A stretch of 64,000 bases of DNA from Phlebotomus papatasi. Its lineage: Eukaryota; Arthropoda; Insecta; Diptera; Psychodidae. The notes under the pieces are model-generated. The model saw only the letters and a program-made list of their open reading frames with translations. It made no database searches and was not told where the DNA came from. Shown piece by piece: positions 13,140 to 24,989 of the stretch. The DNA is taken from NCBI RefSeq assembly GCF_024763615.1, contig NC_077223.1, forward strand, positions 60,078,627 through 60,142,626. The letters are read 5' to 3'. Position 1 is the first letter of the stretch. Each line of letters opens with the position of its first letter. The translations under genes and the position numbers were made by a program.

Positions 13140-13410
13140 CGTCAAAGAACTCAAGACCTTTCCAACGAACCCAAATATGGTCTCATTCAGTTTAGATATA
13201 AGATATTTAAGATAAGATATTTAGATATGATTCAACGAATTACTGTGCGTACTCAAAGAGATAGCAATGTTTCGTGAAAAATGCCCATTCAGACGCTTTA
13301 ATCATTTGAACCGGACGGGACTCGAACTCAGAACTACGAGTGTCGAGCCGGGCGAGGATCACACCGCCCAAGACCCGAACGCTCTTACCAATTGCACCAC
13401 GGACACCCTA
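13140..13410 (-). mobile_element. tRNA-derived SINE, family 1 (copy 2)
   Basis: The minus-strand head has a clear A box (GTGGTGCAATTGGTAAGAGC) and B box (GAGTTCGAGTCCC), and shares TCTTGGGCGG with the copy at 1361-1690. The downstream body includes a word, GTTGGAAAGGTCTTG, also present in the minus-strand fragment at 39050-38828. It is not a working tRNA gene, because the acceptor strands do not pair. Confidence 0.72.
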
Positions 13411-14270
13411 AGGACATAATCCACTCTTCTGTTAATATGTGACACGTCTAGAGGCCGAACGGTAAGAGATATCGCCTTTTGTTCTTTAATGACTACCCAC
13501 TTTTAAAGTCAATATTATCCAGGACAGTCTTTTTTTCCCCTTACTCACTTCTTCCCCTCCGAAATCTTGGTTTTTGGTTTATTTCGATAACAGCTCCTAG
13601 AATTTTTTTCCAAATAATGTTTTATAGGTAGTCAAGCCGAATATTTCGTCCTTAGACATGTATGTTCGAAATCATTTGAATGTCGAATTTTCGAAGTTCA
13701 ATGTTAAACCATCATGGAGAGCCTATTTTGCAACTAGTTCGCACAATAATTGGATTTTTTAAAAGATTTTGAAATTTTGAACCCAGCTGCATCGGACTTA
13801 ATCGGTAATGAATTGGTAAAGTACCCGTAAATGATATAGTACTCTCGGATTTACTTTTTTATTTGTCCTTCTGTATGTTAGTCATGCTAAGATGTTCCAA
13901 AATGTGGCTTTCTTAAGCAATCTTTGATTATTGAATCAGTATGAAACCGGTATGCTTCTAAAAAGCATGCGAGAAGATATTATTCGGAGAGCTTTTTCTC
14001 TTGAATTCAAGCACTCCGCTAAGCTGGAACCCTTTGCTATCTCTTTTATGTATAGGATCGTAATATCTACGTAAGAAAATTATACCTAGAACGTATATCC
14101 AAAAAAATATAATAATAAAATGGTATGACCTATTTTAGAGTTATTTACGGGGTTCTCGAGAATTTATTTTAGGGTCCTAAATTGCTATCTCTAATCGTTT
14201 AGCCTCTAGGTCTGATAACAACTAGGTGGATACACGGATCAAATGGTTAGACGGGTCATTCAATCATTGG

Positions 14271-14530
14271 GGCACTCAATGGATCAAGTGGTAGAGCACT
14301 CGCTCTATGATGCAAGTGTCCCGGGTTCGAATTCGAATCTCCTTTAGGTCACCAGGAATTTTTCTGGTGTTAAAGGTGTTCGGGTTGCATCCAGTGAGCT
14401 TCACTGCACTTGATTCCACGGGCATGGGACTGACAACTTCATCCCGTACAAGAAAAAATAATAATGCATGTCTAGAAAGCCCCTTGCGAAGGCCTAAGTT
14501 CCTCTTTTGAATGTCTTGGAATTTCTGATG
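14271..14530 (+). mobile_element. tRNA-derived SINE, family 2 (copy 1)
   Basis: The plus-strand head has an A-box-like ATCAAGTGGTAGAGCACT and a B box GGGTTCGAATTC. A body follows (TTAGGTCACCAG, then CACTTGATTCCACGGGCAT) that is shared with 53031-53299. Both copies have GGGACTGACAA / AGGACTGACAA and a CCTAAGTTCCTC-like end. Confidence 0.75.
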
Positions 14531-16913
14531 AATCTGAACTGGTTGCAAGCAGTTAGGTATGAGCTGTAATGAATCGTTAATAAATCGATTGGGTGATCTT
14601 TAGAGTGATTTAATGTATGAGTTCAAATCGGACGATAAATACTGCGAAAATACAATTTCGAAGTATAGCATCCGAGTCACGATTTCGAGCATGTCGGTAG
14701 CCTGGGATGCTTTATCATACCTTTAAAATATTTTTCATATCCATTACGAAAAAAGAATTGATGGTAAATCACTTTGGCTTTTGATCTGAGTGAGATAAAT
14801 TTATCAAGAACTATATTCTGACTACCGTGAAGTTATAGTTTTTAAAAGGAAGTTCTAAAAAGGTGAATTTAATAAAAAAAGTGAATGAAAATTTCGAAAA
14901 ATGTTCAGATTCATTTTTGAGATTATGTACGGAATAGGATTTTATGTTTTGAAATTAAGAAATATGAATGCTTGCTCCTATTTCATTACTACTAGTTACT
15001 TTTAGGAAAAACTTTGATAGATCTGAGGGAAATTCATCAAGCTTTTCCATCAACTTTCAAAAGAAGATAAAAGAACGTGTAATTTATCGTTCATTCAGGA
15101 GTGCTTACGTGACTCCACTCTGCAAATTGCACCTTCTGTATTTTCTCTAACTGAGAGCAATCTCAATGATTATCTTTTCTTCACTTTAACATGATGAATT
15201 TCCCAGCTAATTATAGGTGAAGGAGATTTTGAGAGCAAAAATACACCAAAATACTCACATTCAAAGAATCCCGTGTGAGTATTCTTCAGCATTTCAAGAG
15301 CGATTAGTCACATGTTCAACAAAGAAAACAAAGAAGAAAAGGTGGAACATGATTCAAAATTAATTAAATTGCGCCACACATTATTCATCTTGGTAGAAGA
15401 CAATTTTCTGTGAGAAAGAAGCCCCTAAAGTGTGAGCTTTTCATGTATTATTCAGCATGGATGCTTTACTCCCCCCCCTCAAGTCATTTGAACAAGGAAA
15501 ACATTGTGTTACAATTGTTCCTGGGGAACATGTAACTTACGTGTTTAATTACAAAGAATTAATGATAAAGTTAAAATGTATCTTATATCAATTTCAAAGT
15601 GTTCTATTAATGCCTCATCGAATTAATGACTTTTTAACCAAATTACTATGATAAAATCTGAAGCAATGGCATTTTGAAAACCAATTCATTTTGCTTTTAT
15701 AGAATCATACTGAAAAGAAAATCAAATGAATTAGCACGAAATATATTGAGGAAGAACTTAATGGAAAATGGAAATCTTATTTCTATAGAACACAATTGCT
15801 TGATTTTATAAAATAATATTAGCAGTTTAAATGGAATTCTCATGAATTAACAATTCATTCCCATAAATTAAATAGTCACAAAGACGTAGTCGAATGCGCG
15901 CGACGTGTAATTTACTGTCACTGAAATCAATTAAACTGATTAAAATGCAAGAACGATGTGGTTGCACTAAATTTATTGTATTTCCTACAAGTATTTAAAG
16001 TCCAATGGTTTTAGGAAAAATTAATTTGTTGCAGTAGTTGAACTTTGTTTAAAAATAAATTCATCTCACTGTGAAGTTAAACAGAAGAATTTCTGAAGAA
16101 AAGTTTTAAATTCAATTGAAAACTTGAAGAAATTCAATATGAGATTTTGCATAACACAAAACGGATGTTTGATAAATTTTCTGCAATTTTAATTCATCTA
16201 ACTTAACATCAAAGAGAATAGTTCTGACGCAGCTTCTCTCTAAATATCGAAAAGTTTATGATTTATTCATATGGAAGAACAAACCATAATAAACATTTTC
16301 CGAAAGTCGTTGTTGATTAATATGTACATAACATAGGATCATATTCAACATCAAATTCTCATCGACTTCAATAAAATCATCGAACTTTTCTCAAATTCAA
16401 GTTAAACTTAAAAATAAATTCCCAATTATTGTTTTTTACTGAATTTTCTTATATGTCTTATCAAATATTTGAAAAAAAGTTCAAAATTTTGAAGAAAGTT
16501 TGCAAAAAAACTTTGTTCAGAATTTATTTATACAACAAAAAATTGATTTTACTTCTTCACAGAATTTTAAAAGACAATTTCAGTGGTTTTGTCACATGCA
16601 AGAACTTTTTGAACTCTATAAGTTATTATTCACAAATTTTTCGGGGTTAAGTATTACCTATCACACCTAATCATATATCTAATGAAATTTTTAATTTCAT
16701 AAAATATGTTAGCCCCATGGCTTAGGCTTTAAACACTGTAAATGTAAATGCTTACAAATCTCTAACTGATTAGGAAACGTGAAGGGAATTAAATATTTTA
16801 TGTAGTGAATAGAGCTAAAATAACATTGAATATAGTGTTATTTCATAATTGTTCAGTAACTTGCCAATTTTTGTTTTAAATCAAATTATATGTATATTTC
16901 AAAGTAGGGGAAA

Positions 16914-17110
16914 TTGGGGTACATTTGAATTAGGGCTTCTTTGAAATTAGGATTTTTTCTCTTATTTTCAAGTGAAGCTGAATCTTATCATGATATAATT
17001 AGGTCCAAACTATTATGTTCCAAACTGTGGAACCTTTTAATCACGACTTTCTAACTACTTGTGATTTTTTTTTAACCTGATATCTTCCCAAAATGTTTCA
17101 TGTTAATTTT
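16914..17110 (+). mobile_element. Left half of a GGGGAAATTGGGGTAC MITE (decayed)
   Basis: TA then GGGGAAATTGGGGTACATTT resembles the ends of other TA-flanked elements here. The body words TTTTCAAGTGAAGCTGAAT and ATGATATAATTAG match the MITE at 60195-60376. No right end was found. Confidence 0.4.
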
Positions 17111-18542
17111 AATATAAACTACACCAGTCTTATTGAATTCGCCTGCCTTTAAATACTGAGTCGAGCGAGGTTCACTATATCAGAAATGCAAAAAAATGTT
17201 CTAGCACACTTTTAGAATTTTATTGACTGACATTCGAACATGAAGTTTGTAAAAACTTTCACTTCAAAGGAAAATTAATTCAGAAATAATGAAAGTTTAT
17301 TCAAAAGGTCTGCACAAAGAAGATTCTCTAGTAGAGCATCAATATGCACAATATGCTAGTAAAATAATGATGTAGTATTTTGATGAGTTTTTCCTCTGCA
17401 TGTGAAATTATTCCTTGGTAAAAAATTTAGATGAGAAATTCATTAAAATTCTTAGTGTAATTTTCGCAGAAATATTCTGGGTCATTTAATTGAAGTGTCT
17501 CAGAAAAGTGGAATGTGGAAAAACTGCAGAGTCTATTAATGAGGACTTGAGCCTCACTGCCCCTTCAATCCCATACACAAAATATTTTCCATTTCTGTAG
17601 GTTCCTCCCTCTTTTTTTCTGATGGTTTTCCTAAACTTTTCAACAATGGAATTTTGGGTAGGAAAATTTCTGGGTGGAACTCATTCTCTACAGTAGTGGC
17701 ACAAGACACCCACAGCAAATTTGGCACATTGTTTGTCATACGCATCGCAATTTACTCGCATTTATGCACATTGTGAGGAATTTTGCATTAATTCTGTGCA
17801 TACAGTGCGAGGTGAAAAGCTAATGGAGCTCCAAGGGGGGAGTAGAAATGGGGATGGATGTGAAAGTCGATGCAGGAAATTGGGGGAAGATTATAACAAT
17901 GTTGGAGAAATATCAACTTTCGTACAACACCGTCGTCGTGCTGAATTTTGCGCACTAATTAAAGGGAAACTCCGGTTAATCAAGCATTGTGGAAAAGTGA
18001 ATTTGTGTGAATGACGAGGTACTTTCCAGGTGACAACTTTCGCTTCACAGCCCCCATACGCCCCCCCCCCCCTCTCCTCAAATAAACTTTTCCGTCTCAC
18101 CTGGTAAGCATTGATTAAAGACTGGGGGATTTTTTCTACGCTCAAATTCTCTCTTCCTTAACACAATTTACATATCATTTCGAGAAAACTAACTCACGTA
18201 ATATGACACGCCAAAAAAATACGGGAGAGCTTTCTTTTCACGCACGGCTGAATCATGGGTGTTTAATTCAATAATTTCACCCTCAGGCATTTTAGATGAG
18301 ATTCTTACATCTAACAAAAAATAGAAATCACAGAAAAAAACCGAAATTGCAGAGAGCAAGGAATGGGCGTTATAGATTAAGAAAAAGATAATAAAAACCT
18401 CAAAAAAAAACTAGATTATACAGCTGTCAGTCTGCTTGTATAGCTTTTGCTGAGAAATCAATTATAGGCACAGGCTTGAAGTTTTCAATAATGATCATAT
18501 TGTGAGTGTTTGAACTTGGTATGTATTTCCAAGAAGATATTA

Positions 18543-18735
18543 AGCGAAAGAGCGCTACCTTCGGCCGACTGAAGCTTCGCACAATTAGTTTTTTTTCAAT
18601 GTGTTTTAAAGCCGATTTTTAATATTAGATTTAAATAGCTGATCCAATGCTTCATATTTCCAAAAAGAGCTGTCTGTAAAATCCATGAAGAACATAGGAA
18701 AAATTTGAGTTGTCCGAAGGTACCGTGTTATCCCC
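18543..18735. mobile_element. Palindromic MITE with CTACCTTCGG arms (copy 1)
   Basis: The left arm has GCGCTACCTTCGG and the right arm has TCCGAAGGTACCG, ending TCCCC then TA. It is the same family as 31248-31460, with a shared GAAGCTTCG word. Confidence 0.55.
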
Positions 18736-19013
18736 TACTTTATTGGAGTGCCAGTCAGAGCGTGCGGCACCCATACTTAATATTCCTCATTGTGAGAGAT
18801 TTCCGTGCGAAACTCTTCAAATTGTGAAAATCTTGGTTTATTGTATTGCAATATTTTAAAAAACAAAAAGAACTTACATTTTGAAATCTTGAAATATGAA
18901 ATCCAGAATCGCAAATTTCGAAATTTCCTCGGGTATAAAAATTCCAAGATCTCTGACAGATTTTAAATCTTGATCTTGACTGCAGAATAGCAAAATCTTG
19001 AAATTTTCTTGAA

Positions 19014-19066
19014 TTCGATCTTGATTTTTTTTTCGGAATTGAACCGAAACAAAAATCAAGATCGAA
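19014..19066. repeat. Short perfect-stem hairpin
   Basis: TTCGATCTTGATTTTT and AAAAATCAAGATCGAA face each other across a short centre that itself contains the pair TTCGG and CCGAA. The stem is about 22 bp. Its position just before a SINE fragment may be coincidental. Confidence 0.6.
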
Positions 19067-19074
19067 ACTACCTC

Positions 19075-19205
19075 TGCCAAATCCGGGAGCATGGAAGAAG
19101 TATCCACACTACGGAGTACGGAGAAGGCGCTCCTGGGCGGTCTACACATGGACTTAGCGAATTCTTCCATCACGGAATACCACAGCAAGTATAACATGAT
19201 TACAT
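19075..19205 (+). mobile_element. SINE family 1, 5'-truncated 3' fragment
   Basis: CGGGAGCATGGAAGAAGTAT, then CACTACGG and TCCTGGGCGGTCTAC, match the minus-strand body of the SINE at 1361-1690. The tRNA head is missing. Confidence 0.55.
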
Positions 19206-20899
19206 TCTAATAAAAAAAAGTATTCCCATACGATTATTAATAATAATTTTTCCAAATCCAGGAAACAACCGTAATCATATTTTTTAGTCTTAAAATGAAT
19301 GGTCTTTCTCCCATTTTGAATTAGCTCACTGTAAAGAATATTGTCTTCCTTAAGATCTTCTAGATTTAATGCATCTCTTTTCAACAATGTTGCTATAAAT
19401 TTGTGTTAGTTACAATAAAATATGTGAAGGGAATTTGTATTTGAGTAAACGGTACTTAGCATGTCAAGCCGACTATTAATAAATTAATCGGAGATCAAGC
19501 CACAATCTCTTATGATGATCGTCTGCAAGAAAATGCGAAGCAAAAAAGCGTCTTTGAAGTTTTAAGACAGCAAACAAAAAATATCTAAGTTCTGTTAATA
19601 ATTCTATTTAAAACACAATTTTTTTGACAAAAATAATTAGATCAAGAATAAGAGAAAAATATTTTTTTATGAGGAATAAACAAATTCAAAATCACTTAAA
19701 CTTGTTTCTAAAGCTTCATCAGAGGTATTAATGGTTTTAATTATTGGAAAATTCAGCAAATTTGTGCCAAGTAATACTCAACTTTGGATTAAATTGATTT
19801 TTACTAATCTGGCTCCATTAAAAATGTTCTATGTGGAATTATTCGACAAGTAATTGCGATGGTGATTTTTTCAACAATGCATGAGGACATATATGTATGT
19901 GATTTGGTTTTCCACTTTCCATCCACAAAATCCAGGGAGAAAAGCTGTTTGGATTTCTGGGAAAGAGGTGTATTTTAAACCGTGCGGTTGATGTGGCAAT
20001 CATCAATTTATTCAGCAATAATTGAACACTACTGAACCGATAATCCGATTTATGTGTTAGAGCAAAATGTTTAATTTTTAATTAAATTGCAAAATTTAAA
20101 TGGAAATGTGGTTTTCCTCGATTTCGCTGGCACCAAATTCTCAATTTTCTCAACTTGATTGCCAATAATTGTTGCAATTTTTATCAACTTTACTCTTCCC
20201 GTTTGTGCGTTCTTTTATACCCACATTTCCTCCTTACACAACAGCCTTTTTCTTCTTAGGGCATAATTTCATTTTCACAGCACGAAAGCTCACGTGCCAA
20301 AATGAGCGAAGGCATGAAGTGGAATTTTCTGTGTGAGACGCAAATTTGGAAGTTATCTAATTTTCACACTGTAACTGCTGGAAATTTCATCTTTTTCTTA
20401 TTCCATGTACGACTTCAGTTCAGGAAATGCTATGGCATGGGAGGTTATTAATCAGTAGAAACGAAATGAGCATCAGTAATTGAGAACAAAAAGAGAGATG
20501 TTGAAGACGTAAAAAGAGGCTTTGCAATTCAAAAATTTAAATTGACGTTTTAACAGGTGTCATTATGACAGTTTGCCAATTTATTAAGTATCCAGATGTC
20601 ACTTGCTTTAGGAGCTTCCGTAAAATGATATAAATTAGTTGAGTCTACTATGAAGAAACTTGATCATCAGGACACCAAGGATCAGGCGTTAAAAAGAGAT
20701 AGCAAAAAGTGTCGCTGTTTTGCGGTATTCTCAAACTCACAACACATGACTGTCCGTGAAATCTATTTGCTCATGGTTTTAGGTACATACAGATTTACAA
20801 ATACTTTAAAAGAAATCGATTTTTAAATAACTAAACATTCCAAAATTGAAAATAATAAAAAAAAGAGTAGAAAACAAAATTTTCAAAAAAAATCAGTTA

Positions 20900-21235
20900 C
20901 AATAGACTCTCTCAAATTCGGGCATTTGGGACCGAAATATCATTCGAATTAGAGAGAAATTTGGTCGTCATGCTGTTTGAAATGAAACGATCTTTTGTTC
21001 ATTTGCATAGTCACACTAAGTTTACGTACTCATATTTATTATAAATCTCATGAAACCTCTCAAAAATGCAAAATCATGTCACAACTAAGGCAAACCGTAG
21101 CAAATTTAAGCATATTTGCTTCATTCGATAATCAGAATCAAACCTGGAAAATGTCAACAAACTTTTTCCAAATTTAACTACTGCCCGAATTAAAAAATAC
21201 GATCTTAAAAGAGCCGAATTAGTGAGAGTCTACTG
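20900..21235. mobile_element. 336-bp MITE with CAGTAGACTCTC ends, TA duplication
   Basis: The left end is CAATAGACTCTCTCAAATTC; the right, reverse-complemented, is CAGTAGACTCTCACTAATTC. TA flanks lie at 20898-20899 and 21236-21237. The type is common in insect mariner-like MITEs. It is noncoding. Confidence 0.75.
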
Positions 21236-21742
21236 TACCAGTATTTTTTGATTGATTACCAATCGAAACTAATGCAGTCGGGTTGGAATTTCAAAACCTT
21301 ATAAAAAAAATCAGATTTAAGTGTATCGAATGAAAATTATGCCGTCTAGAGGGGTTGAACTTCAACCCTGTAAAATTCAAAATGGTACTTTTTCCTGTTA
21401 AAGGTATCTAAGGATGAAATGTCTGCCTGGGATCGGAAGTCAATGTCTTTGAATTTAGTGAAATTCGAAATAAAGCGAATTATATTATATAGGGGGAAGT
21501 TTTAATAAATTGATTTTTTGTGAATTTAGCTTCTCAAACTAAATACGAAGCCAAATTACATTTTCTTGGGTTATGTATCTGGCGGAGTTCTATTTAGTCG
21601 CAGCTGTTCCGGTAATCGCTAGAAAATTCTTTCTTTTCAAATTAAAAGACTTTAAATTTTTGCCAAAGCCTTTGATTCCAGGTGTGGATCTTCTTCAGTA
21701 TTTTTCTGACAATTTTCTAAAATCTCCTACTTGTCCAATTAA

Positions 21743-21998
21743 CACTAAACCTACCGACCGTTTTTGGTCGTTTTTCCTAGAGCGCTCGGTCAAATGACAG
21801 ATCGCGATAGGGCAAGATACTTAACAATTTTTTCTTGGAAAAGATGAAAAAAAATAAATTGAAACACTGAAAAATATATTACATACATTTTTTTGTGAAA
21901 TTCATAAAGTTTGATAGCGACATTGTACCGTTAAAATATGTGTTAATTTTAAAAAGCTTTGAACCGGCCAATTTGACCGGGTCTTGGTAGATTTAGTG
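21743..21998. mobile_element. 256-bp MITE, probable TTAA target
   Basis: The left end CACTAAACCTACCGACCG is preceded by TTAA; the right end (reverse complement) is CACTAAATCTACCAAGACC. The right flank reads TCTAA, so its TTAA would carry an extra C. The superfamily is uncertain; piggyBac-like is possible. Confidence 0.55.
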
Positions 21999-22650
21999 TC
22001 TAAGCCGTTTTACAGTTTAAACTTCGTTTTTCGTCTGCCTACGCTAGACTTTATCACTTTGACGTTTATTTGGAATTTTTGTGTCAATTTTAGACTAATC
22101 TAAACAAATAAAATTCTCAATTCGATGAAGAAGACCTAACAATGGTCGAAAGCTCTGGCAAATATTCGAAGTCTTTTAATTTGAAACGAACAAATTACTG
22201 GTGAATACCGGAAAATCTGCCACTAAATTATATTATAATGTGACTCAATTTCGTTTTTCCAGTTTTTTGGGAAGTTACAAATAGCTTAAGTTTTTATTTT
22301 TATATCTATTTGCCAAACTTAAATTAACTTTATTGAAACTAATTAATTCCAGTTATTTAGCTAGTTTCACTTGGATATTGGCTATTATGTATTAATGTTT
22401 TATCAAAATTTTACGTTTTTAAAAGTTATACATGCCTAAAACTATTTCACTCTATTGTCGAGTAAAAAATAAACGGAATGAAATAAAGTCAGAGTTTCTT
22501 AAGGAGTTACGTAGGACAAAAAGATTAGAAACGACTATTTTTCGAATTTGTTTTATTCACAACATAATGAATTTTTATTTTTATTTAAACTAAAGCATAA
22601 AAGTACAGCATTTCAACAATATTTTCTAAATTTTTCATCAGAAAGCCGTA

Positions 22651-23071
22651 GGGTAAGTGTGCCAAATTTCGGCATAGTTGCATGCAAGCGCCAACGTCTT
22701 AAGCTTTAAATGTTATATTTTTTAATAAAAATTGAATATTTTTGCTACTTTTTTTAAGGAGTATTGCTCGGAACCTTGTAGACAATTTATCGTCTTTATT
22801 TTCTTTAAAATCATTCTTAATACATTTTAAAATTAATAAAAATGTATACATAGCGTTGGTGGCTTATTCTGGCCATCTTCATTCTCATAGTTCCTTGTCC
22901 TTCCGGAATTCTTCCAACGTCTTTTTCAGATCATCTTGTTCGTCGAAGAGACATTTTTTTCTTATTTTCTGCATTGTATAATCTCTATGCAAAAACTTAC
23001 AATTCATGGAAATTTGATGAACAAAAAATGTGGCCGAAATTGCAAGCTGGCCGGAATTGGTACACTTACCC
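22651..23071. mobile_element. 421-bp TA-flanked element, GGGTAAGTGTGCCAA ends
   Basis: The left end is GGGTAAGTGTGCCAAATTTC; the right, reverse-complemented, is GGGTAAGTGTACCAATTCCG. TA flanks lie at 22649-22650 and 23072-23073. The two frames inside are not recognisable proteins. Confidence 0.75.
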
Positions 23072-24561
23072 TAAATATTTTGTTTTTATTTGAAAAGTTT
23101 TTTTTTTTCAAAACCCGTTTCCAAAACTGAATTTTTGAAATTTTGAAATGAAAATTTCAGAAAACATGGTTAAATGTTGTACATTTCCATGCTCACCAGT
23201 TCGAATGATTTTTTTTTAAATTATTATCAAGATAAAAAATATCAAGGAAATATTTTTTTCAGTTTACAGTGACCCTCGTAGCTCCTTATGTGACAGTAGT
23301 AAATTTAATATTAAAAAGCATTAATAAATTAGAGAATAATTAGATATGCCTCTTATTATATACATATTTTTTTTAAACTTCATTTCTACAATAATAAAAA
23401 AAAACCTTATTGTAGAGAATTTCATTGCGGAAATGTAAGTGTTTAACGTCACATTGGCGTCATGATGTTGGAGATGAAAAGGAGAGGGATGCGAAGTACG
23501 TGAAACATGAGCTGATGACACATTTTTGCGCGACAAGCAGAGGCCACAAGATGAATACTAACCATATTTCCCATCCAGCACCCTCATAATTTGTCTTGTG
23601 CAGAATGGGATGGGGTTTGAGCTTAGCTGGGTAAACCGTGGCCTAGAAGGGTAACTGAAGCTTTCACCAGGGTCGAATTGATATTAATCGCCTCTCGGGG
23701 CAGGCCACTTAAAATACCCAAACAGAAATTACTAGCCAATGGTTTTAGCCTTCCCCGGACCCCAGTAAACCCATCAATTCACGTGGAAATTATTACTTGT
23801 GAGGGGAATGGTATCTGACAAATGAAATTTAACCGTCAAATTTGTTTTAATTTAATCTCCTGCTCGCAGAACCGTTTTTTTTTTGGCATATGAAGGTCAT
23901 TTATATGGCAGATTGAGCGGCAATTGGTAAGAAAATTTATAAAATTTAGTAAAAATTTAATAGAAAATTCGAGAATAATTTGAAGACATAAAAAACCCTC
24001 TTTATTGCTTTTCTCTTGCAATATTTTTCGGGCAATACTTTGTAATATTTTTCAGGGCGTTGAGCCAAAAACCCACTATTATTATTATTAATATGAAGAA
24101 TTCATGCATAACTATGTTAATGAGGTTCTCAAGGTGTGTTGAGCTTATGCACGATTCACCTGAATTAGCATAATCCTAATGAGATAGAAATGTAATCATA
24201 ATAGCTTACTGCTTGACGAAACTCGTTCAAATACGGAGATTCCGATAGTTGATAAATTTTGCAAGTAATAATAATTATAAAGTCAGAACTTCTTCTCAAA
24301 CGTATATTTTTCAAATAATTATCCCGAGCAGAAAAATTAAATCCACCAAGCGCATTCATCTCATTACACCTGCCGTCGTCGCAAAAATGGAAATAGATAA
24401 AGTTTTCCATGGAAATACAATTTTTAATTGTTCTTTAGAGAACTCCTACAATTTATCGTGCGGATAAAATTTATTGCTTTAATTGTATTTTTCACTAACA
24501 TTCTTTCTGTTGAGCAAAATTTTTGCAGTTTTCTTTTATAATTGATGCAAAATAAACTTAC

Positions 24562-24989
24562 CCAACAGCTCCACTAGAAAGCGTCCTCAGCTCCCTGTCG
24601 AGAGTTTCCTGGACATTTCGATCGGAGTAGAGGCCAATCGGTGAATTAAATTGCTTGTGAACAAGAGTTCGTTGAGCCATGGTTATATATCTTTTGACAA
24701 ACGGTCCTCCTTCTAGTTTCTACTAAATTATTGATGTGTAGAATGATTTATAGATCCTCAAAGTTGCCGCTTTCGCACAGTTTCTTGTGTTTCTAGCAAC
24801 TATACAGCAATTGAGAGGCTCAGAATGGTCTTTCTCTGTTTCAAATTCAACGGAAAAGACACAGAATCTTGCTCTCAATCCTCCAAAATTCAGAGGAATT
24901 TCGTTCGAAGTTCGTGGCTTGTGGCTGAATTCTACGGATGCTGTTTATTGAAAGCGGCTACAGTTGAGACCACGTCGAAAACTACAAAA
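24562..24989 (-). CDS. Zasp66: Zasp exon 2: 309-nt leader, start codon and ZM motif (CDS 24680-24562)
   Basis: Too short in coding length to show as a long ORF, but convincing. On the minus strand a strong acceptor (a T-run then TTTTTTTGCAG) precedes base 24989. The next 309 nt contain no ATG. The first ATG, at 24680-24678, sits in a good context (ATAACCATGG). It opens 39 codons plus 2 nt and ends at a perfect donor (GTTGG then GTAAGT, last exon base 24562). Residues 7-24 read LVHKQFNSPIGLYSDRNV, the ZM motif of Zasp/ALP/Cypher proteins, which contacts the alpha-actinin rod and localises the protein to Z-discs. A frame TAG lies 12 codons before the ATG, so the ATG is the true start if the leader is contiguous. 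CTATAAATC at about 24748-24757 could instead be the TATA box of an internal promoter starting near 24720. Confidence 0.85.

Larger units (their letters stand above)
12586..14230 (+). repeat. Old dispersed repeat, interrupted copy
   Basis: Three words occur in the same order and strand here and at 38390-39240: AGCGTCCC with GGGAA-TGCT (12593 and 38397), AAGACCTTTCCAACG (13152 and 38929), and ATCTCTAATCGTTT (14185 and 39213). This copy carries a MITE (12778-13015) and overlaps SINE family 1. Its class is unknown. Fragments of the first word also occur inverted near 1770 and 14700, and directly near 46610. Confidence 0.5.
630..24561 (-). other. Large intron 2 of the Zasp gene (about 23.9 kb)
   Basis: Bounded by GTAAGT (at 24561 on the minus strand) and TTTGCAG (at 630). 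It holds the SINEs, MITEs and foldback listed separately. I see no supported gene or repeat in 1800-3930, 4840-6030, 9430-12580, 14740-16910, 17150-18540, 19210-20690, 22000-22650 and 23080-24550. The last includes a somewhat GC-richer patch at about 23560-23790 without splice-flanked coding. Confidence 0.7.

Noticed and set aside
17891..18145. Minus-strand exon with donor CCAG then GTGAGAC near 18103
   Set aside because: The donor is acceptable, but no good acceptor or recognisable protein accompanies it.
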